A DNA stretch of 64,000 nt from Amycolatopsis sp. CA-128772 (GTDB taxonomy: Bacteria; Actinomycetota; Actinomycetes; Mycobacteriales; Pseudonocardiaceae), in contig NZ_PPHG01000075.1 in NCBI RefSeq assembly GCF_002904295.1, forward strand, positions 248,001 to 312,000. The letters run 5' to 3'. This document shows, piece after piece, positions 53,321 to 63,485 of the stretch; the stretch's first letter is position 1, and each line of letters opens with the position of its first letter. The position numbers were made by a program, and so were the translations under genes. The notes beneath the pieces are model-generated. The model searched no databases and had not been told where the DNA came from. It saw nothing but the letters and a program-made list of their open reading frames with translations.

Positions 53321-54034
53321 TCAGCGGCCCAGCACGAGGTACGTGAAGCCCAGCACGCCCCGGTAGTCCCGGACGTACTCCCGCAGCCGCCGGTCCAGCC
53401 ACTCCCCGACCCGCTCCGCCCGCGGGTCGGCCGGGTGCGCCGCCAGCCACTCCGCCCAGCCCGCCCGCGAAGTCGACTCGAAGTCGTCCCACTCCAGCTG
53501 GTCCGCGGTGCTCAGGTGCAGCACGCGCCAGCCGGCGCCGGCCACCGCGTCGAGCAGGTCCGGCAGCGTCAGCAGGTCCGGGCCGAAGATGTCCAGCGCC
53601 GCGGCCCCGGGCGGCGCCGCCCAGAAGCCGTCGCCGTACAGGAGCCGGCCGGACGGCCGCACCACCCGGGCGAGCCCTTCGAGCGCGGCCTTCGCCGAGC
53701 CGAAGATGTGGGCGGCGCCGATGCAGAACGCCCGCTCGACCGGGACGTCCCAGGTCGCGGCGTCCGCCTCGGTGAACTCCGCCGCCGAGCCCCGCGCCGC
53801 GGCCGCCGCCCGGCCGCGTTCGAGGCCGGCCACGTCCGTGTCGACGCCGGTGCCGCGCAGGCCCGGGGCCCGGTCGAGGGCCCGCAGCAGCAGCTCGCCC
53901 CAGCCGCAGCCCAGGTCGACGAGGCGCCCTCCGGCCAGGGCCATCCGGTCGAGCAGCAGGTCCGCGTGCGGCTCGGACAGCGGCGTGTTCCAGCGCATCC
54001 GGGTGCGCCGCAGCGCGTTCAGTTCGTCGTCCAC
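53321..54034 (-). CDS. Class I SAM-dependent methyltransferase
   Basis: 237 residues from GTG 54034. LVDLGCGWGELLLRALDRAPGLRGTGVDTD is motif I with the acidic end of strand 2; AEFTEADAATWDVP, AFCIGAAHIFGSAKAALEGLARVVRPSGRLLYGDGFW follow the fold. The C-terminal WDDFESTSRAGWAEWLAAHPADP segment resembles small-molecule methyltransferases of the ubiE/SmtA type. Substrate unknown. A degenerate copy of its last codons lies 30-60 bp downstream. It is followed upstream by the NlpC/P60 gene on the same strand. Confidence 0.82.
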   Translation of the reverse strand: MDDELNALRRTRMRWNTPLSEPHADLLLDRMALAGGRLVDLGCGWGELLLRALDRAPGLRGTGVDTDVAGLERGRAAAAARGSAAEFTEADAATWDVPVERAFCIGAAHIFGSAKAALEGLARVVRPSGRLLYGDGFWAAPPGAAALDIFGPDLLTLPDLLDAVAGAGWRVLHLSTADQLEWDDFESTSRAGWAEWLAAHPADPRAERVGEWLDRRLREYVRDYRGVLGFTYLVLGR

Positions 54035-54079
54035 CGGGCCGATCGTGGCGAAGACCCCGGGTCGCCGTCGAGCGGGTTT

Positions 54080-55417
54080 TCAGCCGACCAGGCGGGTCGC
54101 GTACGGCATGATCCCGCCGTAGCGCACCGGGGCCACCCGCACCCGCAGGCCGGACTGCGGCGCCTCGACCATCTGCCCGCCGCCGAGGTAGAGCGCCACG
54201 TGGTGGATGCCGCCCGGGCCGCCCCAGAACAGCAGGTCGCCGCGGCGCATCTGGGACAGCGGCACCTGCCGTCCCGACGAGTACTGGTAGCCGCTGTAGT
54301 GCGGCAGCGAGCGGACCCCGGCGAAGGCGAAGATCATCAGGCCGGAGCAGTCGAAGCCGATCTTGTTGTAGTCGCCGTAGCGGTCGGCGACGCCGCCGTC
54401 GCGGATGCCGCGGGTCGCGCCGCTCGCGTTGCCGCCGCCCCACGCGTACGGCATGCCGAGCTTCGACAGCGCCCGCGCGATGACCGCCTCGATCGACGAG
54501 CCGGCCGGGCCCGACGGCGCGGCTCCCCCCGACGGACGTCCGCCGCCGGACGAAGCCAGCGCGGCCTGCCGGGCGCGTTCCTCGTCCTCACGCTGCTTCT
54601 GCGCCAGCCAGTCCTGGTAGCGCTGCCGCTGCCCCTGCAGGCCGCTGACCTTCTCCTGGGCGGCGTAGAGCTGCTGCTCGACGTCGGACTTGTTCTGCTC
54701 GAGCTGGGTGTTCTGCGCCGCCTGGCTGTCCTGGGCCCGCACGGCGGCGGTCTGCGCGACGTCGGCGCTGTTCTTGGCCTGGCGCGCGGCGTCCTGCTTC
54801 TGCTGGGCGATTTCGGCGGCCTTGCGCGCGGCGGCGTCCTTGTTCGACTTCTCGGTCTGCGCCTGCTGGAGCCGGTCGAGGGCGTTGAGCCGGTCGCCGC
54901 CGACGGCGTCGAGCAGCTGCGCGCGGGCGAGCATGTCCTTCGGGCTGTCCGCGCTGAGGTACGCCGAGAGGGAGCCGACCGTGCTGCCCTGCTGGAAGCT
55001 CGCCGCCGCGAACGTCTTGAGGTCCCCGCGGGCCTTCTCGATGGCCGCCGCGGCGGCGTCCGCCTCGGTCCGCGCGGCCTTCGCGTCGTTCTCCGCCTGC
55101 GCCGCGGCGTCCTGCGCGGTCTGCAGGTCCACCAGGGCCTTGTTGGCCTGTTCCTGCTTGAGCTCGACGTCGTCCTGCAGCTGCGACAGCTTCTGCTCGG
55201 CCTGGGCCAGCTGGTTGGTCAGCCGGCCGACCTCGCCGGCCTTCGCGTTCGCGTCGGCCTTGCCGGCCTGGATCTCGGAGTCACTCGGGTTGGGCGGCGG
55301 CGGGGGCGCCGCGAGGCCCGTGCCGCCGGCGCCGAACAAGATCACCAGCGTGAGCGTGCTCACGCTGAGTCCCCGGCGGACGCCCGGCACCCGCGGACCT
55401 CCGCACCGTCCACTCAC
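54080..55417 (-). CDS. Secreted NlpC/P60 peptidoglycan hydrolase (RipA type)
   Basis: 445 residues. The signal peptide (about 18-40, [22 protein letters not shown]) is followed by a Pro/Asn linker, a long coiled coil (about 55-285, Ala/Gln/Lys/Glu-rich), a Gly/Ser/Pro hinge and the C-terminal NlpC/P60 domain with catalytic Cys in [15 protein letters not shown], His in [13 protein letters not shown] and a third polar residue near MVEAPQSG. It should cleave the D-Glu-mDAP bond of peptidoglycan during septation; the coiled coil is autoinhibitory in RipA. GTG 55417 has GGAGG eight bases upstream; GTG 55426 is an alternative. Its place between moxR and acn matches ripA/ripB. Confidence 0.9.
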   Translation of the reverse strand: MSGRCGGPRVPGVRRGLSVSTLTLVILFGAGGTGLAAPPPPPNPSDSEIQAGKADANAKAGEVGRLTNQLAQAEQKLSQLQDDVELKQEQANKALVDLQTAQDAAAQAENDAKAARTEADAAAAAIEKARGDLKTFAAASFQQGSTVGSLSAYLSADSPKDMLARAQLLDAVGGDRLNALDRLQQAQTEKSNKDAAARKAAEIAQQKQDAARQAKNSADVAQTAAVRAQDSQAAQNTQLEQNKSDVEQQLYAAQEKVSGLQGQRQRYQDWLAQKQREDEERARQAALASSGGGRPSGGAAPSGPAGSSIEAVIARALSKLGMPYAWGGGNASGATRGIRDGGVADRYGDYNKIGFDCSGLMIFAFAGVRSLPHYSGYQYSSGRQVPLSQMRRGDLLFWGGPGGIHHVALYLGGGQMVEAPQSGLRVRVAPVRYGGIMPYATRLVG

Positions 55418-55737
55418 GACCGCCACCTCCGCTCACCAGCGCACACCGCGTGTCACTGCAGTCACACCACTATCACAAGCATCAGCGGAAACTTACACAA
55501 CGTAGGCACCAATTCCCCGCATTGAGGGACCCCCGCATCAGATGGCGCAGCCCACACCGCGTGTCGTCTTGTCCGTTAAACAGGACGCGCGTACTGTTTG
55601 AGGCACCGCGAGGTGTGCCATCCCGAATCCGGTCCTACGGTGGGGGTGCGCAAGACTCGCCACCACCGAACCCGACCGAACTGACCCGGGACTCGACCGC
55701 CGCACCGGCGCGGAAGTCCACGCCACTGGAGTTAGAC
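55418..55737. promoter_or_regulatory. Divergent region between NlpC/P60 and acn with a repeated CACACCGCGTGTC
   Basis: 320 bp without a gene. CACACCGCGTGTC lies at 55442-55454 and 55553-55565 as a direct repeat, each copy nearly palindromic (GACACGCGGTGTG on the other strand). The first is 25 bp upstream of the NlpC/P60 start. I looked for a c-di-AMP (ydaO) riboswitch and could not identify one by eye. Confidence 0.5.
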
Positions 55738-58551
<2,814 letters not shown>

Positions 58552-58566
58552 GGGTTTCCGCGTTCG

Positions 58567-58603
58567 AAGAGGGCCTCCCCGCTCGGGGAGGCCCTCTTCT
58601 TTC
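58567..58603 (+). terminator. Intrinsic terminator of acn
   Basis: AAGAGGGCCTCCCC, loop GCTC, GGGGAGGCCCTCTT, then CTTTC: a perfect 14-bp stem with a short T-rich tail, 15 bp after the acn stop. Confidence 0.9.
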
Positions 58604-58617
58604 GGTACCGTGGTGGC

Positions 58618-59388
58618 ATGGGGGAACCGCTGCACCACGAGGAACGCGGCCACGGCCGGCCGCTGGTGTTCCTGCACCCGGGCGGCTTCGGCCGGCAGGT
58701 GTGGGACGAGCAGGTGGACCGGTTCGCCGCGAGCCACCGGGTCGTCCGGTACGACGCCCGCGGTCACGGTGATTCCCCGGGACCGGTGCCGGGGTTTTCG
58801 CACTACGACGACCTTCGGCAGCTGCTCGACGCGCTGCGGATCGAGTCGGCGGTGCTGGTGGGTTCCTCGCTCGGCAGCCGCACGGCGGCCGACTTCGCAA
58901 TCGTTCACCCGGACCGGGTCGACGGGCTGGTGCTCACCTCGCCCGGGTTGAGCGGCATGGTCGAGCGCGACCCGTTCACCCTCGGGCAGCGAAGGCAGGC
59001 CGGCGAGGCCATCGCGGCGGGCGACCACCCGCGGGCCTTCGAGTGCATCCTCCGGATGCTGGTCGACGGCCCGCACCGGACACCTGATCAGGTCGACCCG
59101 GCCGTCCGGGCCCGCTTCGGGCGGCTGCTGGCCGACAACGCGCGCAAGGGCCACGGCAGTTTCCCGCTCGGCGCGGAGCTGACCGCGATCACCCGCGCCG
59201 CCGAGCTGCGGGCGCGCACCCTCGTGGTCACCGGCGCGCTCGACACCGGCGACATCCACGCGATCGCGGACCTGATCGTGCGCGAAGCACCGCACGCGAG
59301 CCGGGTCACCCTCGACGGCGTCGGGCACCAGGTCAACGCCGAGCAGCCCGCCCGGTTCGGCGAACTGCTCGACGAATTCCTCGCCTAA
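58618..59388 (+). CDS. Alpha/beta-hydrolase
   Basis: 256 residues. PLVFLHPGGFGRQVWDEQVDRFAASHRVVRYDARGHGDSPG gives the oxyanion HPGG and early strands; the nucleophile is Ser84 in VLVGSSLGSRTAADFA; the acid lies in ALDTGDIHAI and the base is the His of LDGVGHQVNAEQPARF. No signal peptide. Haloperoxidase/lactonase-like members share this pattern; the substrate is unknown. ATG 58618 starts just after the acn terminator. Its stop overlaps the mgtC stop in CTAA. Confidence 0.86.
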   Translation: MGEPLHHEERGHGRPLVFLHPGGFGRQVWDEQVDRFAASHRVVRYDARGHGDSPGPVPGFSHYDDLRQLLDALRIESAVLVGSSLGSRTAADFAIVHPDRVDGLVLTSPGLSGMVERDPFTLGQRRQAGEAIAAGDHPRAFECILRMLVDGPHRTPDQVDPAVRARFGRLLADNARKGHGSFPLGAELTAITRAAELRARTLVVTGALDTGDIHAIADLIVREAPHASRVTLDGVGHQVNAEQPARFGELLDEFLA

Positions 59389-60089
59389 GCCGGCACGGCC
59401 ACCCACCGCACGCTCGACACCGACGGCTCCAGCGACAACCGCGACACCGCCGCCTCCATCTGGGCGTCGTCGCGCTGGTCGCCGATCAGCTCGGCGCGGA
59501 CCTCGACCGTGCGGTTCTCGCGGTCGGTGCTCAGTACCGACAACAGCCGGAAGTCCGTGCGCGTCAACGCCTGGACGAGCAGCGCCCGCACGTGGGCCTC
59601 GGCCTCGTCGCGGGTCACCGCCTGGAACTCGTAGCGCGCCGGGGTCTCGTCGCCCGCGTCCGGGCGGCGGTCGACGACGCGGCCGAGCGGGCGCAGGACC
59701 ACGTTCACCCCGACCACCACGGCGGTTCCGGCCGCCGCGACCGGGTACAGGCCGGCTCCGGCGAGGGCGCCGACCGCGGCCGAGCACCACAGCGTCGCCG
59801 CGGTGTTGAGGCCGCGGACGTTGAGGCCGTCGCGCAGGATGACCCCGGCACCGAGGAACCCGATGCCGGAGACGATCTGCGCGGCCACCCGGGTCGGGTC
59901 GGCGTCGCCGCTCGAGGCCAGTCCACCGAAGCCGTGGGCGGACAGCAGCACGAACAGCGTCGCGCCGACGGCGACGAGGGCGTTGGTGCGCAACCCGGCC
60001 ATCCGGGCGCGGAACTGGCGCTCGACCCCGATGACGGCACCCAGGCCGACCCCGGCGCCGACGCGCAGCAGCATTTCGAAGAGGGTCAT
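59385..60089 (-). CDS. mgtC: MgtC/SapB-family membrane protein
   Basis: 234 residues. LLRVGAGVGLGAVIGVERQFRARMAGLRTNALVAVGATLFVLLSAHGF is the MgtC signature with the conserved ERQ..AGLRT; more helices follow (IVSGIGFLGAGVILRDGLNVRGLNTAATLWCSAAVGALAGAGLY), then a cytosolic ACT-like domain (about 150-234). MgtC proteins tune membrane ATP/phosphate balance under Mg2+ stress or act in intracellular survival; the role in a soil organism is unknown. ATG 60089. A 212-bp gene-poor leader (60090-60301) precedes it and may contain a short ORF. Confidence 0.9.
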   Translation of the reverse strand: MTLFEMLLRVGAGVGLGAVIGVERQFRARMAGLRTNALVAVGATLFVLLSAHGFGGLASSGDADPTRVAAQIVSGIGFLGAGVILRDGLNVRGLNTAATLWCSAAVGALAGAGLYPVAAAGTAVVVGVNVVLRPLGRVVDRRPDAGDETPARYEFQAVTRDEAEAHVRALLVQALTRTDFRLLSVLSTDRENRTVEVRAELIGDQRDDAQMEAAVSRLSLEPSVSSVRWVAVPA

Positions 60090-60141
60090 GATCCGGCTCT
60101 TTTCCGGCGTGCGCGCACTGCCGGACAGGGGGCGGCCGGAC

Positions 60142-60204
60142 TCAGCCCAGCGGGAAACCCCCGGTGAGCGCGCGCCCGGCCGTCCGATGACTGTCCGCTG
60201 GCAT
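60142..60204 (-). CDS. Possible 20-residue leader ORF upstream of mgtC
   Basis: ATG 60204 (MPADSHRTAGRALTGGFPLG-stop) has AGGTGA seven bases upstream and ends 52 bp before the mgtC start. mgtC-type genes are known to use short leader ORFs, so this is worth recording. The peptide is short and codon evidence is weak; the surrounding frame from GTG 60215 is also open into mgtC. Low confidence. Confidence 0.25.
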   Translation of the reverse strand: MPADSHRTAGRALTGGFPLG

Positions 60205-60301
60205 GTGCCGCTCACCTCGCTTCCGTTGCTCGTGGCTGATCAACCCGATCATGGTAGCCGGTCCCGCGGCCCGGGGAAGGGCCGCGGGACCGGGTTCACA
60301 C

Positions 60302-61921
60302 TCAGAAGGGCTGGACGTTCGGCTGGAACACCTGGCCGTTCGCCGGCACCTTCAGGTCGGTCAGGTAGTCGGCCACGGCCTGGTCGACGCCGAGCGCGTC
60401 GCCGAGGATGCAGTGGCCGAACGCGTCCACCGACAGCAGCCGGGTGTTGCCCAGCTCGGCCGCCATCCGCTGGGCGAACCGGTACTGGGTCGCCGGGTCG
60501 TAGTAGTTGCCCACCACGACCACCGGGACGTCCGTCTTGGCCCGCCACGGGCCGCGGTAGGCGTCCGGCCGCTTCGCCGGCCACACCGGGCAGGCCGCCG
60601 TGTCGGCGAACGCCTGGTAGCGGCCGAAGGTGCGCGACTCGCGCTCCCACTGCGCGGCGATGTCCGGCACCTGCTCCTGCCGGATCCGGAACGGCTTGTC
60701 GGCGCAGTTGACGGCGAAGTACGAGTCGTCGCTGGTGTACGGGCTGTCCGGGTTCTGGTCGGCGAGCCCCTGCTTGCCCGAGTCGAGCACACTCAGCTGC
60801 GCGGCCGGCAGGGCCTGGGCCTGCACCCCCGCCGGGTGGATCGCGGTGTAGAGCTTCTGCAGGTCGGCAGCCAGTGCGGCGAACCGCGCCGGCGAATACA
60901 GCGCGCTGGACACCCCGCCGGTGAACCTGCTGATGTCCAGCGGAGGGGCACCCGGCAGGGTGATCGGCTGCTTGCGCAGGTACTCCCGCAGTTCGTCGAA
61001 CTTTGCGCGCGGGTTGCCGTCGCTGAACGCGCACTTCGCGCCCACCTGGTCGCAGCGCCTGAGGAACCCGTCCAGCGAGATTTCGAAGCCTTGCGCGCGC
61101 TCGCGGTCGTACTCGACGCCGTCGCTGGTGCGCAGCGCCGGGTCGACGTTGCCGTCGATCACGATCGCCCGCGACTGCTTCGGGAACATCGACGTGTACG
61201 TCGAGCCGATCAGCGTCCCGTACGAGAAGCCGACGTAGGTCAGTTTCCGGTCGCCGACCGCCGCGCGCAGCGTGTCGAGGTCGCGCACGACGTCCTTGGT
61301 GGACATGTGGTTCAGCAGCGCACCCGCGTTGTTCCTGCAGAACCGGCCGTAGTCGCGGTAGCCGGCCAGGGTGGTCGAGATTTCGGCCCGGGACAGCGGC
61401 ACGCCGACCTGGGCGCCGAAGACCTCGTCCGCGTCCTCCTGGGTGGTGAAGCAGCGCAGGGGGTTGCTGTCGCCGACCCCGCGCGGGTCGAAGCCGATGA
61501 GGTCGAACCGGTCGAGGACCTGCGGCTGGAAGTAGTACTGGCCACCGATCGGCATCGTCAGGCCGGGGCCGCCCGGGCCGCCAGGGTTGAGGAACAGCGA
61601 CCCGACGCGCTTGTCGGGCGTGCGGGCCGCGCGCTTGAGCAGCGCGATGTCGATGGTGCCCAGCGAAGCGTTGTCGTGGTCGATCGGCACGCGGTAGCGC
61701 GCGCAGCTGTAGAGCCCGAGCTGGTCGGCGGGTACGCCGGCGAGGACTTCGCTCGCGCAGGCGCCCCAGGCGACGGCCGGGGTCGCGCCGACGACGGCGG
61801 GCTTCACCGCCGCGTCCTCGGCCGCGGCGGCGGTCCCGGCCAGCCCGGCCAGCCCGACGCCGGCCACGAGCGCCCCCACCAGCGCGAACGACCGCACCCG
61901 GCCCTGTGTGGATCTCGGCAA
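60302..61921 (-). CDS. Secreted tripeptidyl aminopeptidase-like serine hydrolase (TAP family)
   Basis: 539 residues. A signal peptide (about 1-34, VRSFALVGALVAGVGLAGLAGTAAAA) directs export. The alpha/beta-hydrolase core has the nucleophile in LTYVGFSYGTLIGSTY, an oxyanion-type LFLNPGGPGGPG, DLIGFDPRGVGDSNPLRCF and, in the C-terminal TAP-like domain, LLSVDAFGHCILGDALGVDQ with the catalytic His. Several cysteines may form disulfides. Streptomyces Tap/SlpD/SlpE peptidases share this layout. TTG 61921 is taken as the start because GGGAGG lies six bases upstream; the next in-frame GTG would remove most of the n-region. Likely extracellular peptide scavenging. Confidence 0.88.
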   Translation of the reverse strand: MPRSTQGRVRSFALVGALVAGVGLAGLAGTAAAAEDAAVKPAVVGATPAVAWGACASEVLAGVPADQLGLYSCARYRVPIDHDNASLGTIDIALLKRAARTPDKRVGSLFLNPGGPGGPGLTMPIGGQYYFQPQVLDRFDLIGFDPRGVGDSNPLRCFTTQEDADEVFGAQVGVPLSRAEISTTLAGYRDYGRFCRNNAGALLNHMSTKDVVRDLDTLRAAVGDRKLTYVGFSYGTLIGSTYTSMFPKQSRAIVIDGNVDPALRTSDGVEYDRERAQGFEISLDGFLRRCDQVGAKCAFSDGNPRAKFDELREYLRKQPITLPGAPPLDISRFTGGVSSALYSPARFAALAADLQKLYTAIHPAGVQAQALPAAQLSVLDSGKQGLADQNPDSPYTSDDSYFAVNCADKPFRIRQEQVPDIAAQWERESRTFGRYQAFADTAACPVWPAKRPDAYRGPWRAKTDVPVVVVGNYYDPATQYRFAQRMAAELGNTRLLSVDAFGHCILGDALGVDQAVADYLTDLKVPANGQVFQPNVQPF

Positions 61922-62038
61922 GACGTCCCTCCCTAGGTCACGCGCTCCGCCGCGCGGTCACGGCGTCACGGCGCGTTACCCGGGAGAGACTGGCACAAAG
62001 CGGTGAATCCCGGCACCGGCCGAACGGATGGTGGGAAC

Positions 62039-62515
62039 CTACCCGGCCAGGCGGGTGAGCAGGAAAACCGGCAACGGCCGGCCCGCCTCGCGCTGCTCCA
62101 TCTCGTAGCCCGGCCAGAACGCGAGCAGCTCCCGCCACATCGCGTCGTACTCCTCGCCGTGCAGCTCCCGCGCGACGACGTCGACCGGCCGGCCGGCCAG
62201 CGCGACCTGGCACTTCGGGTGCGCGCGCAGGTTCAGCGCCCACGCCGGGTCGTTCGGGCGCCCCCAGTTGGACGCGGTCAGCACGAAGTCGCCGCCGCGC
62301 GGGTAGTAGAGCAGGTTGGTGCTCCGCGGCAGCCCGCTCTTGCGGCCGGTCGTGGTGAGGCGCAGCGACGGCAGCCCGGCGAGCGCCACGAGGCTCACCC
62401 GGCCGCCGAACGCCTTGTGCAGTTTCTGGTCCGCCCACACGACGAAGCGCGCCGTGCGCATCAGCCACGGTTTCGTGCCGGCGGCCCGGGCCAGGGCCCG
62501 GAGAGGATTAGCCAC
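62039..62515 (-). CDS. Deazaflavin (F420)-dependent nitroreductase-family protein
   Basis: 158 residues of the Ddn/DUF385 type: SLRLTTTGRKSGLPRSTNLLYYPRGGDFVLTASNWGRPNDPAWALNLRAHPKCQVALAGRPVDVVARELHGEEYDAMW carries the conserved TTTGRKSG, ASNWG and W.LNL motifs of the split-barrel F420-binding fold. It probably reduces quinones or other hydrophobic acceptors with F420H2. GTG 62515 overlaps the egtD 3' end by 8 bp, so it is the last gene of the egt operon here; a role in ergothioneine synthesis is not known. Confidence 0.87.
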   Translation of the reverse strand: MANPLRALARAAGTKPWLMRTARFVVWADQKLHKAFGGRVSLVALAGLPSLRLTTTGRKSGLPRSTNLLYYPRGGDFVLTASNWGRPNDPAWALNLRAHPKCQVALAGRPVDVVARELHGEEYDAMWRELLAFWPGYEMEQREAGRPLPVFLLTRLAG

Positions 62516-63485
62516 GCACGGATTTTGCCAGGCTCACCCCGAACCGCTGCTGGGAGTCGGTCCACCAGTGCTCGAGAGCGAACCCGGCCGCGGCCAGCTC
62601 CGCCTCGACGCCGCTCGGCCGGAACTTGGCCGAGATCTCCGTCCGGATGTGCTCGCCCGCGGCGAAGCTCACCGTGAGGTCGGCGCCGGGGATTTCGACG
62701 GTCAGGTCCCGGCGGGCGCGCAGGCGCATCTCGATCCACTCGTTCTCCGCGTCCCAGTGCGAGACGTGGTCGAACTCGTCGGGGTCGAAGTTCGCGCCGA
62801 GGCGGGCGTTGATCACCCGCAGCACGTTCTTGTCGAACTCGGCCGTGACGCCGGCGGCATCGTCGTAGGCGCGCTCGAGGATGGCGGCGTCCTTGACCAG
62901 GTCGGTGCCCAGGAGCAGCCACTCCCCCTCGTCCAGGACCTCGCGGACCGAGCGCAGGAAGGTCGCGCGCTCGGCGGGCAGGAAGTTGCCGATCGTGCCG
63001 CCGAGGAACGCCACCACCCGCGGCTGGCCGTCCGGCAGCAGGTCCAGGTGCTGGGTGAAGTCGCCGACGACGCCGCGGACGGCGAGGCCCGGGTAGTCCT
63101 GCGAAATCGCTTCGGCCGCCTCGGCCAGCGCCGATTCGGACACGTCCAGGGGGACGAACGCCTCCAGCGTGCCGTGCCCGGTGAGGGCGTCGAGCAGCAG
63201 CCGGGTCTTCTCGCTCGACCCCGAGCCGAGCTCGACGAGCGTGTGCGCCTCGGTCAGCTTCGCGACGTCGGCGGCGTGCGCGGCCAGCACCTCGCGCTCG
63301 CTGCGGGTCGGGTAGTACTCCGGCAGCTGGGTGATCTTCTCGAACAGCTCGCTGCCGTCGGCGTCGTAGAACCACTTGGGCGGCAGCCACTTCTGCGCCG
63401 CGGTGAGCCCGGCGGCGACGTCGGCGCGCAGTTCCGCGGTGACGGCGTCGCCGGAGCGGTGGTGGTCGAGATCGACTTCGGTCAT
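62508..63485 (-). CDS. egtD: L-histidine N-alpha-methyltransferase
   Basis: Makes hercynine, the first committed intermediate of ergothioneine, by triple methylation of histidine with SAM. 325 residues: GLTAAQKWLPPKWFYDADGSELFEKITQLPEYYPTRSEREVL is the EgtD signature (WFYD, PEYYPTR.E), TLVELGSGSSEKTRLLLDAL the SAM site, LGGTIGNFLP the catalytic GGTIGN, and FGVSLAKSVRG the C-terminus. ATG 63485 overlaps the egtC stop as ATGA; egtC, egtD and the F420 protein form one coupled series, reading out of the window where egtA/egtB should lie. Confidence 0.96.
   Translation of the reverse strand: MTEVDLDHHRSGDAVTAELRADVAAGLTAAQKWLPPKWFYDADGSELFEKITQLPEYYPTRSEREVLAAHAADVAKLTEAHTLVELGSGSSEKTRLLLDALTGHGTLEAFVPLDVSESALAEAAEAISQDYPGLAVRGVVGDFTQHLDLLPDGQPRVVAFLGGTIGNFLPAERATFLRSVREVLDEGEWLLLGTDLVKDAAILERAYDDAAGVTAEFDKNVLRVINARLGANFDPDEFDHVSHWDAENEWIEMRLRARRDLTVEIPGADLTVSFAAGEHIRTEISAKFRPSGVEAELAAAGFALEHWWTDSQQRFGVSLAKSVRG

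Noticed and set aside
55418-55737. c-di-AMP (ydaO) riboswitch upstream of the NlpC/P60 gene
   Set aside because: Actinobacterial cell-wall hydrolase genes often carry one, so I looked for it, but the conserved core could not be found. A covariance-model search (Infernal with the Rfam ydaO model) would decide.
60090-60301. Mg2+ (M-box) riboswitch upstream of mgtC
   Set aside because: None of the conserved M-box segments could be recognised by eye.
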